From: Streptococcus oralis subsp. dentisani
GTDB lineage: Bacteria; Bacillota; Bacilli; Lactobacillales; Streptococcaceae
Assembly (NCBI RefSeq): GCF_007475365.1
Contig: NZ_CP034442.1
Location: 806,001 to 870,000 of the forward strand
Length of the DNA stretch: 64,000 nucleotides
Direction of reading: 5' to 3'
The notes under the pieces were generated by a model, which was not told the DNA's origin, ran no database searches, and saw only the letters and a program-made list of their open reading frames with translations. The translations under genes were made by a program, and so were the position numbers. This document shows, piece by piece, positions 26,133 through 34,575 of this stretch (its first letter is position 1; every line of letters starts with the position of its first letter).

Positions 26133-26932
26133 TAACGAAGGTCTCCTTTCACATCTGTTTGCACTGTATCGGGTGCAGAAATAGCCATTTTTCTCTCGAT
26201 GAAACGACCGAGGCTTTCAATTCCGATATTGACTACCCAATAAACAAGGGCTACGGAGATAAAGCGTTCAAAATAGCGGTAATCCGCTCCACCCAAAATC
26301 TGAGCCTGAGCAAAAACTTCGACAACACCCGCACTAAAGGCTAGAGAAGTTCCCTTGGTCAAACCGATGAGGGAATTGATCAAGGTTGGAGTAGCTACCA
26401 CCGCTGCATTAGGAATAATCACACGACGATAAACTTGCGCTCGTGTCATACCCAAACTACGCGCCGCCTCAATTTCACCTGGATTAACAGAAAGGATGGC
26501 TGCACGAATCGTTTCACTTGCATAAGCCGCCTCATTAAAAGCAAAGGCCACAATCGCAAAAAGTGCCGCTGGAATCGCATTGATATTGAAACCAGTGCCC
26601 CATTGCTGGTTGATAGCTTTCAGTGCCAGAGGTATTCCGTAGTAGGTCAACATAAGTTGAACTAGGATTGGGGTACCTTTTAAGAAGCTGACGAAAAAGG
26701 CCTGCAAGGGATATAAGATCTTAACACGATTGATCTTAACAATGGCAAAAATCAAGGCAAGTATCAGACCAAAGAGTGCACCTCCAAGCGTCAACATCAA
26801 GGTTGTAGGCAGTTGCTGGACAATCCTTGGAATTCCATCAAAGACCGAACGCAAACTAAAGAGCTTACCATCCGGAATGAGTTGCATCAAACTTTGGTAC
26901 CAATCTGATGCTAAAAATGTTGTAACAGTCAT
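26132..26932 (-). CDS. Polar amino-acid ABC transporter, permease
   Basis: A 266-residue HisM/GlnP-type permease with about five membrane helices and the EAA loop EAARSLGMTRAQVYRRVIIP (about 154-173), which docks on the ATPase. It shares one base with the ATPase gene start. The first 45 residues form a soluble and amphipathic lead, including RSVFDGIPRIVQQLPTTL, typical of this subgroup. Confidence 0.9.
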   Translation of the reverse strand: MTVTTFLASDWYQSLMQLIPDGKLFSLRSVFDGIPRIVQQLPTTLMLTLGGALFGLILALIFAIVKINRVKILYPLQAFFVSFLKGTPILVQLMLTYYGIPLALKAINQQWGTGFNINAIPAALFAIVAFAFNEAAYASETIRAAILSVNPGEIEAARSLGMTRAQVYRRVIIPNAAVVATPTLINSLIGLTKGTSLAFSAGVVEVFAQAQILGGADYRYFERFISVALVYWVVNIGIESLGRFIERKMAISAPDTVQTDVKGDLR

Positions 26933-27088
26933 AAAAACATCCTCTCCTGATAATGATTCATTCTACCATACTTCTGCTCGCAAGCAAATTATTTGCTACG
27001 GGCTGATCAGACTTTGTCTATCTTCTAGTTTATCACACTTTAAAACAGGGAGGCTATATATTTTACCTATCAAGGAGATAGATAAAAA

Positions 27089-27445
27089 CTATCTCAAACC
27101 TAAGTCCTCATAGGATTTTCTATAGCCGATTTGTTTAACAGCACCATTTTCCACCAGAATTGGACGTTTCAATAACATGCCATCACTGGCTAGAAGCTTG
27201 GCCGCTTCTTGTTTTGACAAACTTCCCACCTTATCTTTTAGGCCCAGTTCGCGGTATTTAATCCCGCTAGTATTGAAAAATTGTTTCACTTCAAAACCGG
27301 AAGTTTCCAACCAGTTCAAAATCACGTCTTCACTTGGGGTTTCTTCTACGATGTGGACAGCTTTGTAGTCCACACCAAGTTTATCCAATTCATTTTTTGC
27401 TTTCTTACAAGTTGAACATTTTGGGTATTCGATAAATTCTAACAT
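27089..27445 (-). CDS. ArsC/Spx/MgsR-family protein
   Basis: A 118-residue thioredoxin-fold protein. The redox CxxC is YPKCSTCKKAKNEL (Cys10 and Cys13) and the family signature RPILVENG lies near residue 94. True Spx proteins contact RNA polymerase alpha; this copy is shorter than SpxA and lacks an obvious Gly52-type context, so it may be an arsenate-reductase-like oxidoreductase (YffB/YusI type). It is followed by a weak hairpin. The 150 bp before the ABC permease start hold only promoter-like AT-rich sequence. Confidence 0.82.
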   Translation of the reverse strand: MLEFIEYPKCSTCKKAKNELDKLGVDYKAVHIVEETPSEDVILNWLETSGFEVKQFFNTSGIKYRELGLKDKVGSLSKQEAAKLLASDGMLLKRPILVENGAVKQIGYRKSYEDLGLR

Positions 27446-27457
27446 CTTCTTTTCTTT

Positions 27458-27973
27458 CTATTCTTTATTTTCTTGAAATGCTGCACCTTCATGTTGCAAG
27501 AGCCAGGCTTTCTTTTCGACTCCAGATGCATAGCCTGTCAAGCGATTTCCTGACCCCAGCACACGATGACAGGGTACGAGGATGGACCAAGGATTGCGCC
27601 CTACTGCTCCGCCAATCGCTTGGGCAGAAGCTACTTGCAGGTCCTGCGCTATTTGTCCGTAAGTCACTGTTTGACCATAAGGAATGCTCTGCAAGTAGGT
27701 CCAGACCCGCTTTTCAAAATCCGTTCCAATAGGAGCCAAAGGTAAGTCTGATAGATCCTGAACCCTGCCTTCGAAATAGGTATCTAAATAGGAAATAACT
27801 TGCTCTAATACAGGATGATTAACAACTTCTTCTATTGTTTTATCTCCTAATCCCCTCTCAAAATGCTTCTGGTCCTGTACCCAAATGCCATACAGATATT
27901 GCTCGTCAGCAACTAAGGATAAGGTCCCAATTGGCGACGGGTAGAGCATTTTTTCGTACTTTTTCTGCTTCAT
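27458..27973 (-). CDS. ogt: Methylated-DNA--protein-cysteine methyltransferase
   Basis: A 171-residue suicide repair enzyme that takes alkyl groups from O6-guanine. The active site is IPCHRV-type, here VPCHRVLGSGNRLTGYASG with the acceptor Cys near residue 137. The helix-turn-helix with the Arg finger is in ASAQAIGGAVGRNPW. Its ATG overlaps the stop of the GNAT gene by 4 nt, so both are coupled. Confidence 0.93.
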   Translation of the reverse strand: MKQKKYEKMLYPSPIGTLSLVADEQYLYGIWVQDQKHFERGLGDKTIEEVVNHPVLEQVISYLDTYFEGRVQDLSDLPLAPIGTDFEKRVWTYLQSIPYGQTVTYGQIAQDLQVASAQAIGGAVGRNPWSILVPCHRVLGSGNRLTGYASGVEKKAWLLQHEGAAFQENKE

Positions 27974-28464
27974 TTTTTTAATTTCTGATAGGCCAAGCGT
28001 TCCCCATCAACTGGAACCATACCGACCTGTTGGAAACCTAGCTTTTCAAAGATATGCTGCATGGCCTTGTTTTGTACATGCGTATCTGAACGAAAATCTA
28101 GATAATCAAAACCTTCAATCAAGCCTTCTAGGAAAGTCTGAGCAACTCCTTGTCCTTGGACATCTGTTGCCACAGCGATACGGTGAAAGACCAGATATTC
28201 TGATTCTTCCCCATGCCAACTTCCTTCATAAATCGCTTCATAGGCTTCCTCTGGGCTCTTGGTCACAGCAGCATAGGATAGCAGTTCTCCCTCTTCCAAG
28301 GCCACATAAGCTTGGCCTGAGATAATATCATCAATAATGATGTCGGCATTTGGATAGCCATTTTGCCACTGGCCACTACCAGACTTGGCTAAACACTTTT
28401 TGGCATCCTCCATCACCTGCATAATCGCACCTACTTCGTTTGGAAAAGCTAAACGAATCTCCAT
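27970..28464 (-). CDS. GNAT-family N-acetyltransferase
   Basis: A 164-residue GNAT enzyme. The acetyl-CoA loop is AVATDVQGQGVAQTFLEGL (near 115), preceded by beta strand EYLVFHRIAV, and LGFQQVG near the end is the usual motif B. Substrate unknown. It starts the ogt operon. Confidence 0.88.
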   Translation of the reverse strand: MEIRLAFPNEVGAIMQVMEDAKKCLAKSGSGQWQNGYPNADIIIDDIISGQAYVALEEGELLSYAAVTKSPEEAYEAIYEGSWHGEESEYLVFHRIAVATDVQGQGVAQTFLEGLIEGFDYLDFRSDTHVQNKAMQHIFEKLGFQQVGMVPVDGERLAYQKLKK

Positions 28465-28598
28465 CTCTTCCCCTCATCTCTAACTATTTTCTCTCATCAT
28501 AGCATAATTTAAAGCTTTCTACAAGCAGTTGAAACTTGACTTTTGTTTTCTATTATTTTATAATCTAGTTATCAAAACTAGATAAAAAGGAGTTGGAA

Positions 28599-29045
28599 AT
28601 GAATTCTAACTTTTCCTACCCAAAATGGGAAGACATTCCAAACATTGACCTCTATCTGGATCAGGTTTTGCTTTATGTCAATCAAGTCTGCGCCCCTGTC
28701 TCTCCAGATAAAGAAAAGGGGCTAACAGCATCCATGGTCAATAATTATGTCAAACATGGTTACCTGACAAAGCCAGACAAGAAAAGATACCAACGCAAAC
28801 AAATTGCCCGTTTAATTGCCATCACCACTCTCAAGTCTGTCTTTTCGATCCAAGAAATCGCTCAGACCCTCAATACTCTGCAAACTCAAGCGAGTTCAGA
28901 CCAGCTCTACGATGCTTTTGTGGACTGTATGAACCATGGGATTGATCCAGAAAATCCTATTATCCAAACCAGCTGTCAAACGGTTAAACTCTATCATCAA
29001 ACTCTAGACTTAATCCTTATCAAAGAAGAGGAGGAAATCCAATGA
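28599..29045 (+). CDS. DUF1836 family protein
   Basis: A 148-residue protein of the DUF1836 family, with a MerR-like helix-turn-helix region (about 45-90: TASMVNNYVKHGYL and KKRYQRKQIARLIAI). I chose the ATG at 28599, after AAGGAG; a TTG two codons earlier lies in the ribosome site. A TATAAT lies about 40 nt upstream. Its stop overlaps the hemolysin III start (ATGA), so it may regulate or accompany that gene. Confidence 0.85.
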   Translation: MNSNFSYPKWEDIPNIDLYLDQVLLYVNQVCAPVSPDKEKGLTASMVNNYVKHGYLTKPDKKRYQRKQIARLIAITTLKSVFSIQEIAQTLNTLQTQASSDQLYDAFVDCMNHGIDPENPIIQTSCQTVKLYHQTLDLILIKEEEEIQ

Positions 29046-29689
29046 ATACCAGTCTAAAACTCAGTAAAAAACTCAGTTTTGGAGAGGAGATTGCTAATAG
29101 CGTAACCCATGCTGTGGGTGCCGTTATCATGCTCATCCTACTCCCTATTTCATCCACCTATAGTTATGAAGCACACGGATTTTTATCATCTTTTGGTGTT
29201 TCTATCTTTGTTATCAGTCTCTTTCTCATGTTCCTCTCGTCAACCATTTACCACTCTATGGCCTATGGTTCGACCCACAAATACGTCTTGCGAATCATCG
29301 ACCATTCTATGATTTATGTGGCTATCGCAGGCTCTTATACGCCAGTCGTTCTAACCTTAATGAATAACTGGTTTGGCTATCTCATTATTGCCATTCAGTG
29401 GGGAACGACCATCTTTGGTATCCTCTATAAAATCTTTGCTAAAAAGGTCAATGAGAAATTCAGCCTTGCCCTTTACCTGATTATGGGCTGGTTGGTTCTG
29501 GCTATCATTCCTGCCATTATAAGTCAAACAACACCAATTTTCTGGAGTCTCATGGTAACTGGTGGACTCTGTTATACAGTTGGAGCTGGATTTTACGCTA
29601 AGAAAAAACCTTATTTCCACATGATTTGGCATCTCTTTATACTAGCTGCGTCTGCACTTCAATATATCGCGATTGTTTATTACATGTAA
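29042..29689 (+). CDS. Hemolysin III family membrane protein
   Basis: A 215-residue seven-helix membrane protein of the HlyIII/YqfA/PAQR family. The conserved zinc-ligand motifs are visible: SSTIYHSMAYGS (motif with Ser and His), RIIDHSMIYVAIAGSYTP (Asp), and the final PYFHMIWHLFILAAS (His pair). Bacterial members are linked to membrane energetics and haemolysis in overexpression; the cellular role here is unknown. Confidence 0.9.
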   Translation: MNTSLKLSKKLSFGEEIANSVTHAVGAVIMLILLPISSTYSYEAHGFLSSFGVSIFVISLFLMFLSSTIYHSMAYGSTHKYVLRIIDHSMIYVAIAGSYTPVVLTLMNNWFGYLIIAIQWGTTIFGILYKIFAKKVNEKFSLALYLIMGWLVLAIIPAIISQTTPIFWSLMVTGGLCYTVGAGFYAKKKPYFHMIWHLFILAASALQYIAIVYYM

Positions 29690-29719
29690 AAAAGTTGAGA
29701 ATCTTTTCTCAACTTTTTT
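29688..29719. terminator. Bidirectional terminator between hemolysin III and pdxT
   Basis: Hairpin with arms AAAAAAGTTGAGA and TTTCTCAACTTTTTT around ATCT; overlaps the last codons of pdxT. Confidence 0.9.
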
Positions 29720-30290
29720 CTTTACACATATTGATAAAGTACTGGTGCAAGCGAGCATCATCTGTCAATTCTGGATGAAAAGAAGTTACAAGCATATTCT
29801 CTTCTTGCGCAGCAACGATTTGATCATCAACTGTTGCTAGAATTTCTACACCCTCTCCAAGACTGCTGATAATCGGTCCACGGATAAAAGTCATGGAAAT
29901 CTGACCGACTCCCTTACATTCTGCCTCTGCATAAAAACTTCCTAGTTGGCGCCCATAGGCATTGCGCTCAACCACTATATCCATGGTTCCAAGATGACTT
30001 TCTTCCTGAGAAGTGATTTCCTTAGCCAGCAAAATCAAGCCCGCACAGGTCCCAAAAACGGGTAATCCAGATAGAATGGCTTCTCGGATGGGAAGCAGCA
30101 TGTTCTGGTCACGCAAGAGCTTGCCCATGGTTGTAGACTCACCTCCAGGTAATATCAAACCCACCAAGTCACTCTGATGTTGTTGAAAATCATCTAAATT
30201 TCTGATTTCGACACTAACAACACCTAACTTTTCTAGCACTTTTGCATGTTCTGCAAAGGCACCCTGCAAGGCTAATATTCCGATTTTCAT
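29709..30290 (-). CDS. pdxT: Pyridoxal 5'-phosphate synthase glutaminase subunit PdxT
   Basis: A 193-residue class I glutaminase that frees ammonia from glutamine for PdxS. The segment [11 protein letters not shown] forms the oxyanion region, the nucleophile Cys is in [11 protein letters not shown] near residue 78, and the His-Glu pair is in SFHPEL near the C terminus. It starts one base after the pdxS stop. Confidence 0.96.
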   Translation of the reverse strand: MKIGILALQGAFAEHAKVLEKLGVVSVEIRNLDDFQQHQSDLVGLILPGGESTTMGKLLRDQNMLLPIREAILSGLPVFGTCAGLILLAKEITSQEESHLGTMDIVVERNAYGRQLGSFYAEAECKGVGQISMTFIRGPIISSLGEGVEILATVDDQIVAAQEENMLVTSFHPELTDDARLHQYFINMCKEKS

Positions 30291-31166
30291 CTATTTTCCT
30301 CGCTCTGCCATGAGAATTTGAATTTCACTCTCATTGATACCAACCATGGCTTCCCCAAGATCTTCTGAAATTTGTGCTAGGATTTGTGGGTTTCGGTAAT
30401 TGGTTACTGCTTTGACAATGGCACTTGCTCGTTTAACAGGGTCTCCTGATTTGAAAATACCTGAACCGACAAAGACGCCCTCTGCCCCCAATTGCATCAT
30501 CAGCGCAGCATCTGCAGGTGTTGCCACACCTCCGGCTGCAAAGTTGACAACTGGTAATTTTCCATATTCATGGACATACTGAATCAATTCAACAGGGACT
30601 TGGAGTTCTTTTGCTGCGACATAGAGTTCATCTTCGCGTAGATTTTGAATACGGCGAATTTCCTGATTCATCATGCGCATATGACGAACGGCTTGAACGA
30701 TGTCACCTGTACCGGGTTCTCCTTTTGTCCGAATCATGGAAGCTCCTTCAGCGATACGACGCAAGGCTTCACCCAAATCCTTAGCTCCACAGACAAAAGG
30801 AACTTGGAATTCTTTCTTGTCCACATGAAAACGGTCATCAGCTGGAGACAGCACTTCACTCTCATCGATATAGTCAATCTCAATAGCCTCTAAAATCTGA
30901 GCTTCAACAAAATGCCCGATTCTGACCTTGGCCATCACTGGAATACTGACCGCTTCTTGGATTTCCTTAATCATCTTTGGATCACTCATACGGGAAACTC
31001 CACCAGCTGCACGAATATCAGCTGGAATCCGTTCCAAGGCCATAACAGCTGCCGCACCAGCAGCCTCTGCGATACGAGCCTGTTCAGGGTTCTGAACGTC
31101 CATGATAACCCCACCTTTGAGCATCTGTGCCAAGTTTTTATTTAGTTCATAACGATTTTCAGTCAT
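30291..31166 (-). CDS. pdxS: Pyridoxal 5'-phosphate synthase lyase subunit PdxS
   Basis: A 291-residue (beta/alpha)8 enzyme that makes PLP from ribose 5-phosphate, glyceraldehyde 3-phosphate and ammonia. Landmarks: [20 protein letters not shown] at the start, the catalytic Lys in [13 protein letters not shown] near 80, the second Lys region [10 protein letters not shown], here [15 protein letters not shown] near 147, and the phosphate loop [13 protein letters not shown]. Confidence 0.97.
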   Translation of the reverse strand: MTENRYELNKNLAQMLKGGVIMDVQNPEQARIAEAAGAAAVMALERIPADIRAAGGVSRMSDPKMIKEIQEAVSIPVMAKVRIGHFVEAQILEAIEIDYIDESEVLSPADDRFHVDKKEFQVPFVCGAKDLGEALRRIAEGASMIRTKGEPGTGDIVQAVRHMRMMNQEIRRIQNLREDELYVAAKELQVPVELIQYVHEYGKLPVVNFAAGGVATPADAALMMQLGAEGVFVGSGIFKSGDPVKRASAIVKAVTNYRNPQILAQISEDLGEAMVGINESEIQILMAERGK

Positions 31167-31189
31167 TTCTTAATCCTCATCATTTGTAT

Positions 31190-31234
31190 TGGTAGCTACC
31201 ATTTTATTTTATGTCAGATTAGAATGAAGTACAA
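31190..31234 (-). promoter_or_regulatory. pdxST promoter with palindrome at the start site
   Basis: TTGTAC (31234-31229) and TAAAAT (31211-31206) are spaced 17 bp. A 12-bp perfect palindrome, TGGTAGCTACCA (31201-31190), overlaps the expected start site and could be an operator. In pneumococcus pdxST is controlled by the MocR-type regulator PdxR; whether this is its site is unknown, and no pdxR lies in the window. Confidence 0.5.
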
Positions 31235-31277
31235 GATAGAAAAACTACAATTGTCTGGGTACAGATTAACTAAAAAA

Positions 31278-31308
31278 CTATCTGACCTTAACTTAAGGCC
31301 AGATAGTC
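31278..31308 (-). terminator. Terminator after nox
   Basis: Long stem ACTATCTGGCCTTAA / TTAAGGTCAGATAGT followed by six T on the minus strand. Confidence 0.88.
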
Positions 31309-31317
31309 CATCAAATT

Positions 31318-32697
31318 TTATTTTTCAGCTGTAAGTGCAGCCATTGTGATGTAGTTGTATGGTTTGTTAAAGTGTGGCAAGAAGAATAGGTCCGTCAATG
31401 CCAATTTATCAATCGTCACATGCTCTTGGATCGCAAGTGAGAACATGTGGATTCCCATACTGATAGCAGCATCATGTGAAACCATTTGTGCACCAAGGAT
31501 TTCGCGGCTGTCTTTGTCAAAGACAATCTTGATGGCAACTTCGTGGTTGTCATGTTTGATAAACTCTGGTTTTTGAAGATCGTTAAAGCCTGTTTCAGTT
31601 GCGTTGTAACCAGCAGCTTTAGCTTTTTCAAGAGTCAAACCAGTCGAAACCATGTGAAGACCGTAGATAGAGATACCGTTTGATCCTTGAACTCCGATTC
31701 CTTCCAATTCATGACCACAAGCATTGTAAGCACCCACAATACCAGTACGTACAGCGTTAGATGCAAGAGCGATGTAGCTAGTGTCTTTACGAGCATTGTC
31801 ATAAACAGTTGCACAGTCACCAACAGCGTAGACACCTGGGATAGATGTTTCTTGTTTCTTGTCTACAAGGAAGGCACCGTTGCGGAAGAGTTCAATCTTA
31901 CCGTCAGCAAGAGCTGTGTTTGGACGGAAACCAACTGCAAGAACCACCATATCCACATCAAATGTTTCTTTGTCTGTTACCAAGCGTTCCACTTTACCAT
32001 CACCTTGAATCGCTTTAACTGTTTGACCAAGAGCTAAGCGGATGTTGTGGTCTTCCAAGTTCTTCGCCATCATTTGAGTGAAGTCTTTGTCATAGTAGCC
32101 GTTCAAAACAGTGTCTACGATGTCAACAAGCACCACTTCTTTTCCAAGACGCTCAAAGGCTTCGGCAAGTTCTACACCAATGTAACCACCACCAACAACG
32201 GCAATGCGCTCAAGGTGTTTGCTCTTGTCTTCAAGTTTTTCAATAACTTCCTCAGCGTTTTGGTACAATTTAACAAATTGTACATTTTCCAGAGTTGCTT
32301 TGAATTCGCGGTTGCCCTTAACAATTTCAACACCTTCGATTGGAGGCAAGATTGGAGTTGAACCAGTTGCAAAGATCAATTTATCATAAGACTCTTTGTG
32401 CTCTTTTCCTTCAACTTCTGCTGTAACAACCTTGTTATCATAGTCAATTGAAAGTACTGGTGAGTTCATGTACACTTTAGCACCTTTTGCTTCCAATTTT
32501 TCTTTATCAGAGTAGAAGAGACCTTCTGGGCCATCAATTTGTTCCCCAATCCAAAGCGCCATTCCACAACCAAGGAATGAAATATTTGAGTTTTGGTCAA
32601 ATACCACAATTTCATTTTCATGACCAAAGTTGTCCAACATCGTATTAATACAAGCTGTACCAGCGTGGTTAGCACCAACTACAACGATTTTACTCAT
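31318..32697 (-). CDS. nox: Water-forming NADH oxidase
   Basis: A 459-residue flavoprotein disulfide reductase that reduces O2 to water with NADH, clearing oxygen and restoring NAD+. FAD site [13 protein letters not shown] at residue 4, redox Cys in [12 protein letters not shown] near residue 44, NADH site [15 protein letters not shown] near 160, and second FAD motif [11 protein letters not shown]. The single active Cys fits Nox-2/CoA-disulfide-reductase-like enzymes. Its promoter holds a perfect cre site and is divergent from apbE. Confidence 0.95.
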   Translation of the reverse strand: MSKIVVVGANHAGTACINTMLDNFGHENEIVVFDQNSNISFLGCGMALWIGEQIDGPEGLFYSDKEKLEAKGAKVYMNSPVLSIDYDNKVVTAEVEGKEHKESYDKLIFATGSTPILPPIEGVEIVKGNREFKATLENVQFVKLYQNAEEVIEKLEDKSKHLERIAVVGGGYIGVELAEAFERLGKEVVLVDIVDTVLNGYYDKDFTQMMAKNLEDHNIRLALGQTVKAIQGDGKVERLVTDKETFDVDMVVLAVGFRPNTALADGKIELFRNGAFLVDKKQETSIPGVYAVGDCATVYDNARKDTSYIALASNAVRTGIVGAYNACGHELEGIGVQGSNGISIYGLHMVSTGLTLEKAKAAGYNATETGFNDLQKPEFIKHDNHEVAIKIVFDKDSREILGAQMVSHDAAISMGIHMFSLAIQEHVTIDKLALTDLFFLPHFNKPYNYITMAALTAEK

Positions 32698-32736
32698 AGA
32701 AAAATTCCTACCTTTAATTTTTGATTTACCTTTCTA

Positions 32737-32765
32737 GTATACCATTTACTGTTAGCGTTTACAAG
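32737..32765 (-). promoter_or_regulatory. nox promoter with perfect cre site
   Basis: TTGTAA (32765-32760) and TGG-TATACT (-10 at 32742-32737) are 17 bp apart. TGTAAACGCTAACA at 32764-32751 overlaps the -35 and matches the cre consensus TGWAANCGNTNWCA fully, so CcpA should compete with RNA polymerase. Confidence 0.8.
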
Positions 32766-32885
32766 GCATTTGCTCAGAATTCTCTTTTTTTCAGAAAAAA
32801 ATACACTTAACATTGATAAATCCAATTTTTCTATCGCTTTCATATTAGTTTTGAGCATATTTCTTGACTTTTGTTAAAATTTATT

Positions 32886-32913
32886 TGTGAAAACGCTGAC
32901 TTTATGGTATGCT
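32886..32913 (+). promoter_or_regulatory. apbE operon promoter with near-cre site
   Basis: Extended -10 TGG-TATGCT (32908-32913) with a weak -35 TTGTGA. TGAAAACGCTGACT at 32888-32901 matches 13 of 14 cre positions and lies between the elements. The leader of about 90 nt up to the start shows no other clear structure. The 120 bp towards nox are AT-rich without genes. Confidence 0.6.
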
Positions 32914-33004
32914 AGATACATGGAAAGAAAATGTAAGGGGTTAAATTTTCTATTAATCTAACTTATCTTGAATGATTTCCTACAAGAAGAAAGGAGTTGG
33001 TAGC

Positions 33005-33934
33005 TTGCCTCTTCGTTCTCGTTCTGAACGGCTGATGGGAACAACTATCACGATTTCATTAGTAGATGAGCAGGCAGAAACCCTGCTTCAAGGTGCTTTT
33101 AACTTGCTCAAAGAGCTCGAATACCGCTTCAACGCCAACAGTCAAGAATCCGAACTGATGGAAATCAACTACCAGGCTGGAATTGCTCCAGTCAAGGTCC
33201 ATCCTGATCTATTTGAACTGATTGCTCTTGGACTTGAGCATAGCCTAGCTCCCTCTAGCCATCTCAATATCAGTATCGGTCCCTTGATTCAAACCTGGCG
33301 AATCGGATTTGCAGATGCACGGCTTCCAGAGTTAGACGAAATCGAAGCTGTCTTGCCTCTAGTTAACCCGCATTTTATCAAGTTAGATCCGACTAGCTCT
33401 ACTGTATTTTTAGAGAAAAAGGGAATGAAACTTGATTTAGGTTGCTTAGCTAAAGGCTATAGTGCAGATAAGGTTGCTCAGTATTTAAAAGTACACGGAG
33501 TCACCTCTGCTTTGATCAATCTCGGAGGAAATATCCTTACCATCGGGAACAATCAAGAAAAAGAAGGGAAAGACTGGCAAATCGGTATTCAAGATCCGCG
33601 AAATCCTCGTGGCAATCATCTCCTAACCATTCCTGCTTCTAACAAATCCGTTGTCACTTCAGGTATCTATGAACGCCACCTGACAGTAGATGGAAAAGAC
33701 TATCACCATATCTTTGATAGTGAGACAGGCTTTCCTGTCGAAACCGATCTTGCTAGCCTAACGATTGTCTCTGATAAATCCGTTGATGGTGAGATATGGA
33801 CAACACGCCTTTTCGGAGAACGAAGCGCTTCTATCCTCTGGCAAGTCGAAAGTATAGATGGGATTGAAGCCATCCTCATCGACAAAGAGGGACGCCTTGC
33901 TTGTTCTTCAGGCCTTCAAAATTGTATTATGTAA
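33005..33934 (+). CDS. apbE: FAD:protein FMN transferase
   Basis: A 309-residue ApbE, which moves FMN from FAD onto Thr or Ser of target proteins. Visible family blocks: RLMGTTITI at the start, KLDLGCLAKGYSADKV, SALINLGGNI, VVTSGIYER, HHIFDSETGFPV (metal and FMN loop) and the C-terminal SDKSVDGEIWTTRLF, with the conserved Asp and Thr. There is no signal peptide or lipobox, so the enzyme stays in the cytosol, unlike most ApbE proteins. I chose TTG 33005, 8 nt after AAGGAG; an ATG 11 codons upstream lies before that site. The next two genes follow at 18-nt gaps. Confidence 0.9.
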   Translation: MPLRSRSERLMGTTITISLVDEQAETLLQGAFNLLKELEYRFNANSQESELMEINYQAGIAPVKVHPDLFELIALGLEHSLAPSSHLNISIGPLIQTWRIGFADARLPELDEIEAVLPLVNPHFIKLDPTSSTVFLEKKGMKLDLGCLAKGYSADKVAQYLKVHGVTSALINLGGNILTIGNNQEKEGKDWQIGIQDPRNPRGNHLLTIPASNKSVVTSGIYERHLTVDGKDYHHIFDSETGFPVETDLASLTIVSDKSVDGEIWTTRLFGERSASILWQVESIDGIEAILIDKEGRLACSSGLQNCIM

Positions 33935-33952
33935 AAAGAGAAAGGAAATCTC

Positions 33953-34558
33953 ATGCTAAAACTTATTGCCATTGTTGGAACGAACTCTAAACGTTCTACA
34001 AACCGCCAATTGCTCCAATACATGCAAAAACACTTTGCGGATAAAGCTGAAATTGAACTCGTTGAAATCAAGGACATCCCTGTTTTCAACAAACCAGCAG
34101 ATAAACTTCTTCCTGCTGAAATTCTTGAAATTGCAGCCAAAATCGAAGCATCTGATGGTGTCATTATCGGTACTCCTGAGTACGACCACTCTATCCCTGC
34201 AGTTTTGATGAGCGCTCTTGCTTGGCTATCTTACGGTATCTACCCACTTTTGAACAAACCAATCATGATCACTGGTGCTTCCTATGGTACACTTGGTTCA
34301 TCTCGTGCCCAATTGCAACTTCGTCAAATCTTGAATGCTCCTGAAATTAAGGCAAATGTTCTACCAGATGAATTCTTGCTCTCACACTCTCTTCAAGCAT
34401 TTAACCCAAGTGGCGACTTGGTTGACCTTGATGTCATCAAGAAATTGGATGCCATCTTCGATGACTTCCGTATCTTCGTGAAGATTACTGAAAAATTGCG
34501 CAATGCACAAGAATTGCTTCGCAAAGATGCTGAAGAATTTGACTGGGAAAATTTGTAA
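33953..34558 (+). CDS. NAD(P)H-dependent FMN reductase-like flavoprotein
   Basis: A 201-residue flavodoxin-fold protein of the NADPH-dependent FMN reductase family (PF03358). The phosphate loop is VGTNSKRSTNRQLLQY near residue 7, and the conserved isoalloxazine loop is IGTPEYDHSIPAVL near 75. It reduces flavins or quinones using NAD(P)H. It lies between apbE and a longer paralogue (second reductase), and shares the SYGTLGSSRAQLQLR region with it. Good AAAGGAAA ribosome site. Confidence 0.9.
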   Translation: MLKLIAIVGTNSKRSTNRQLLQYMQKHFADKAEIELVEIKDIPVFNKPADKLLPAEILEIAAKIEASDGVIIGTPEYDHSIPAVLMSALAWLSYGIYPLLNKPIMITGASYGTLGSSRAQLQLRQILNAPEIKANVLPDEFLLSHSLQAFNPSGDLVDLDVIKKLDAIFDDFRIFVKITEKLRNAQELLRKDAEEFDWENL

Positions 34559-34575
34559 GATAGGAGACCGAAAGA

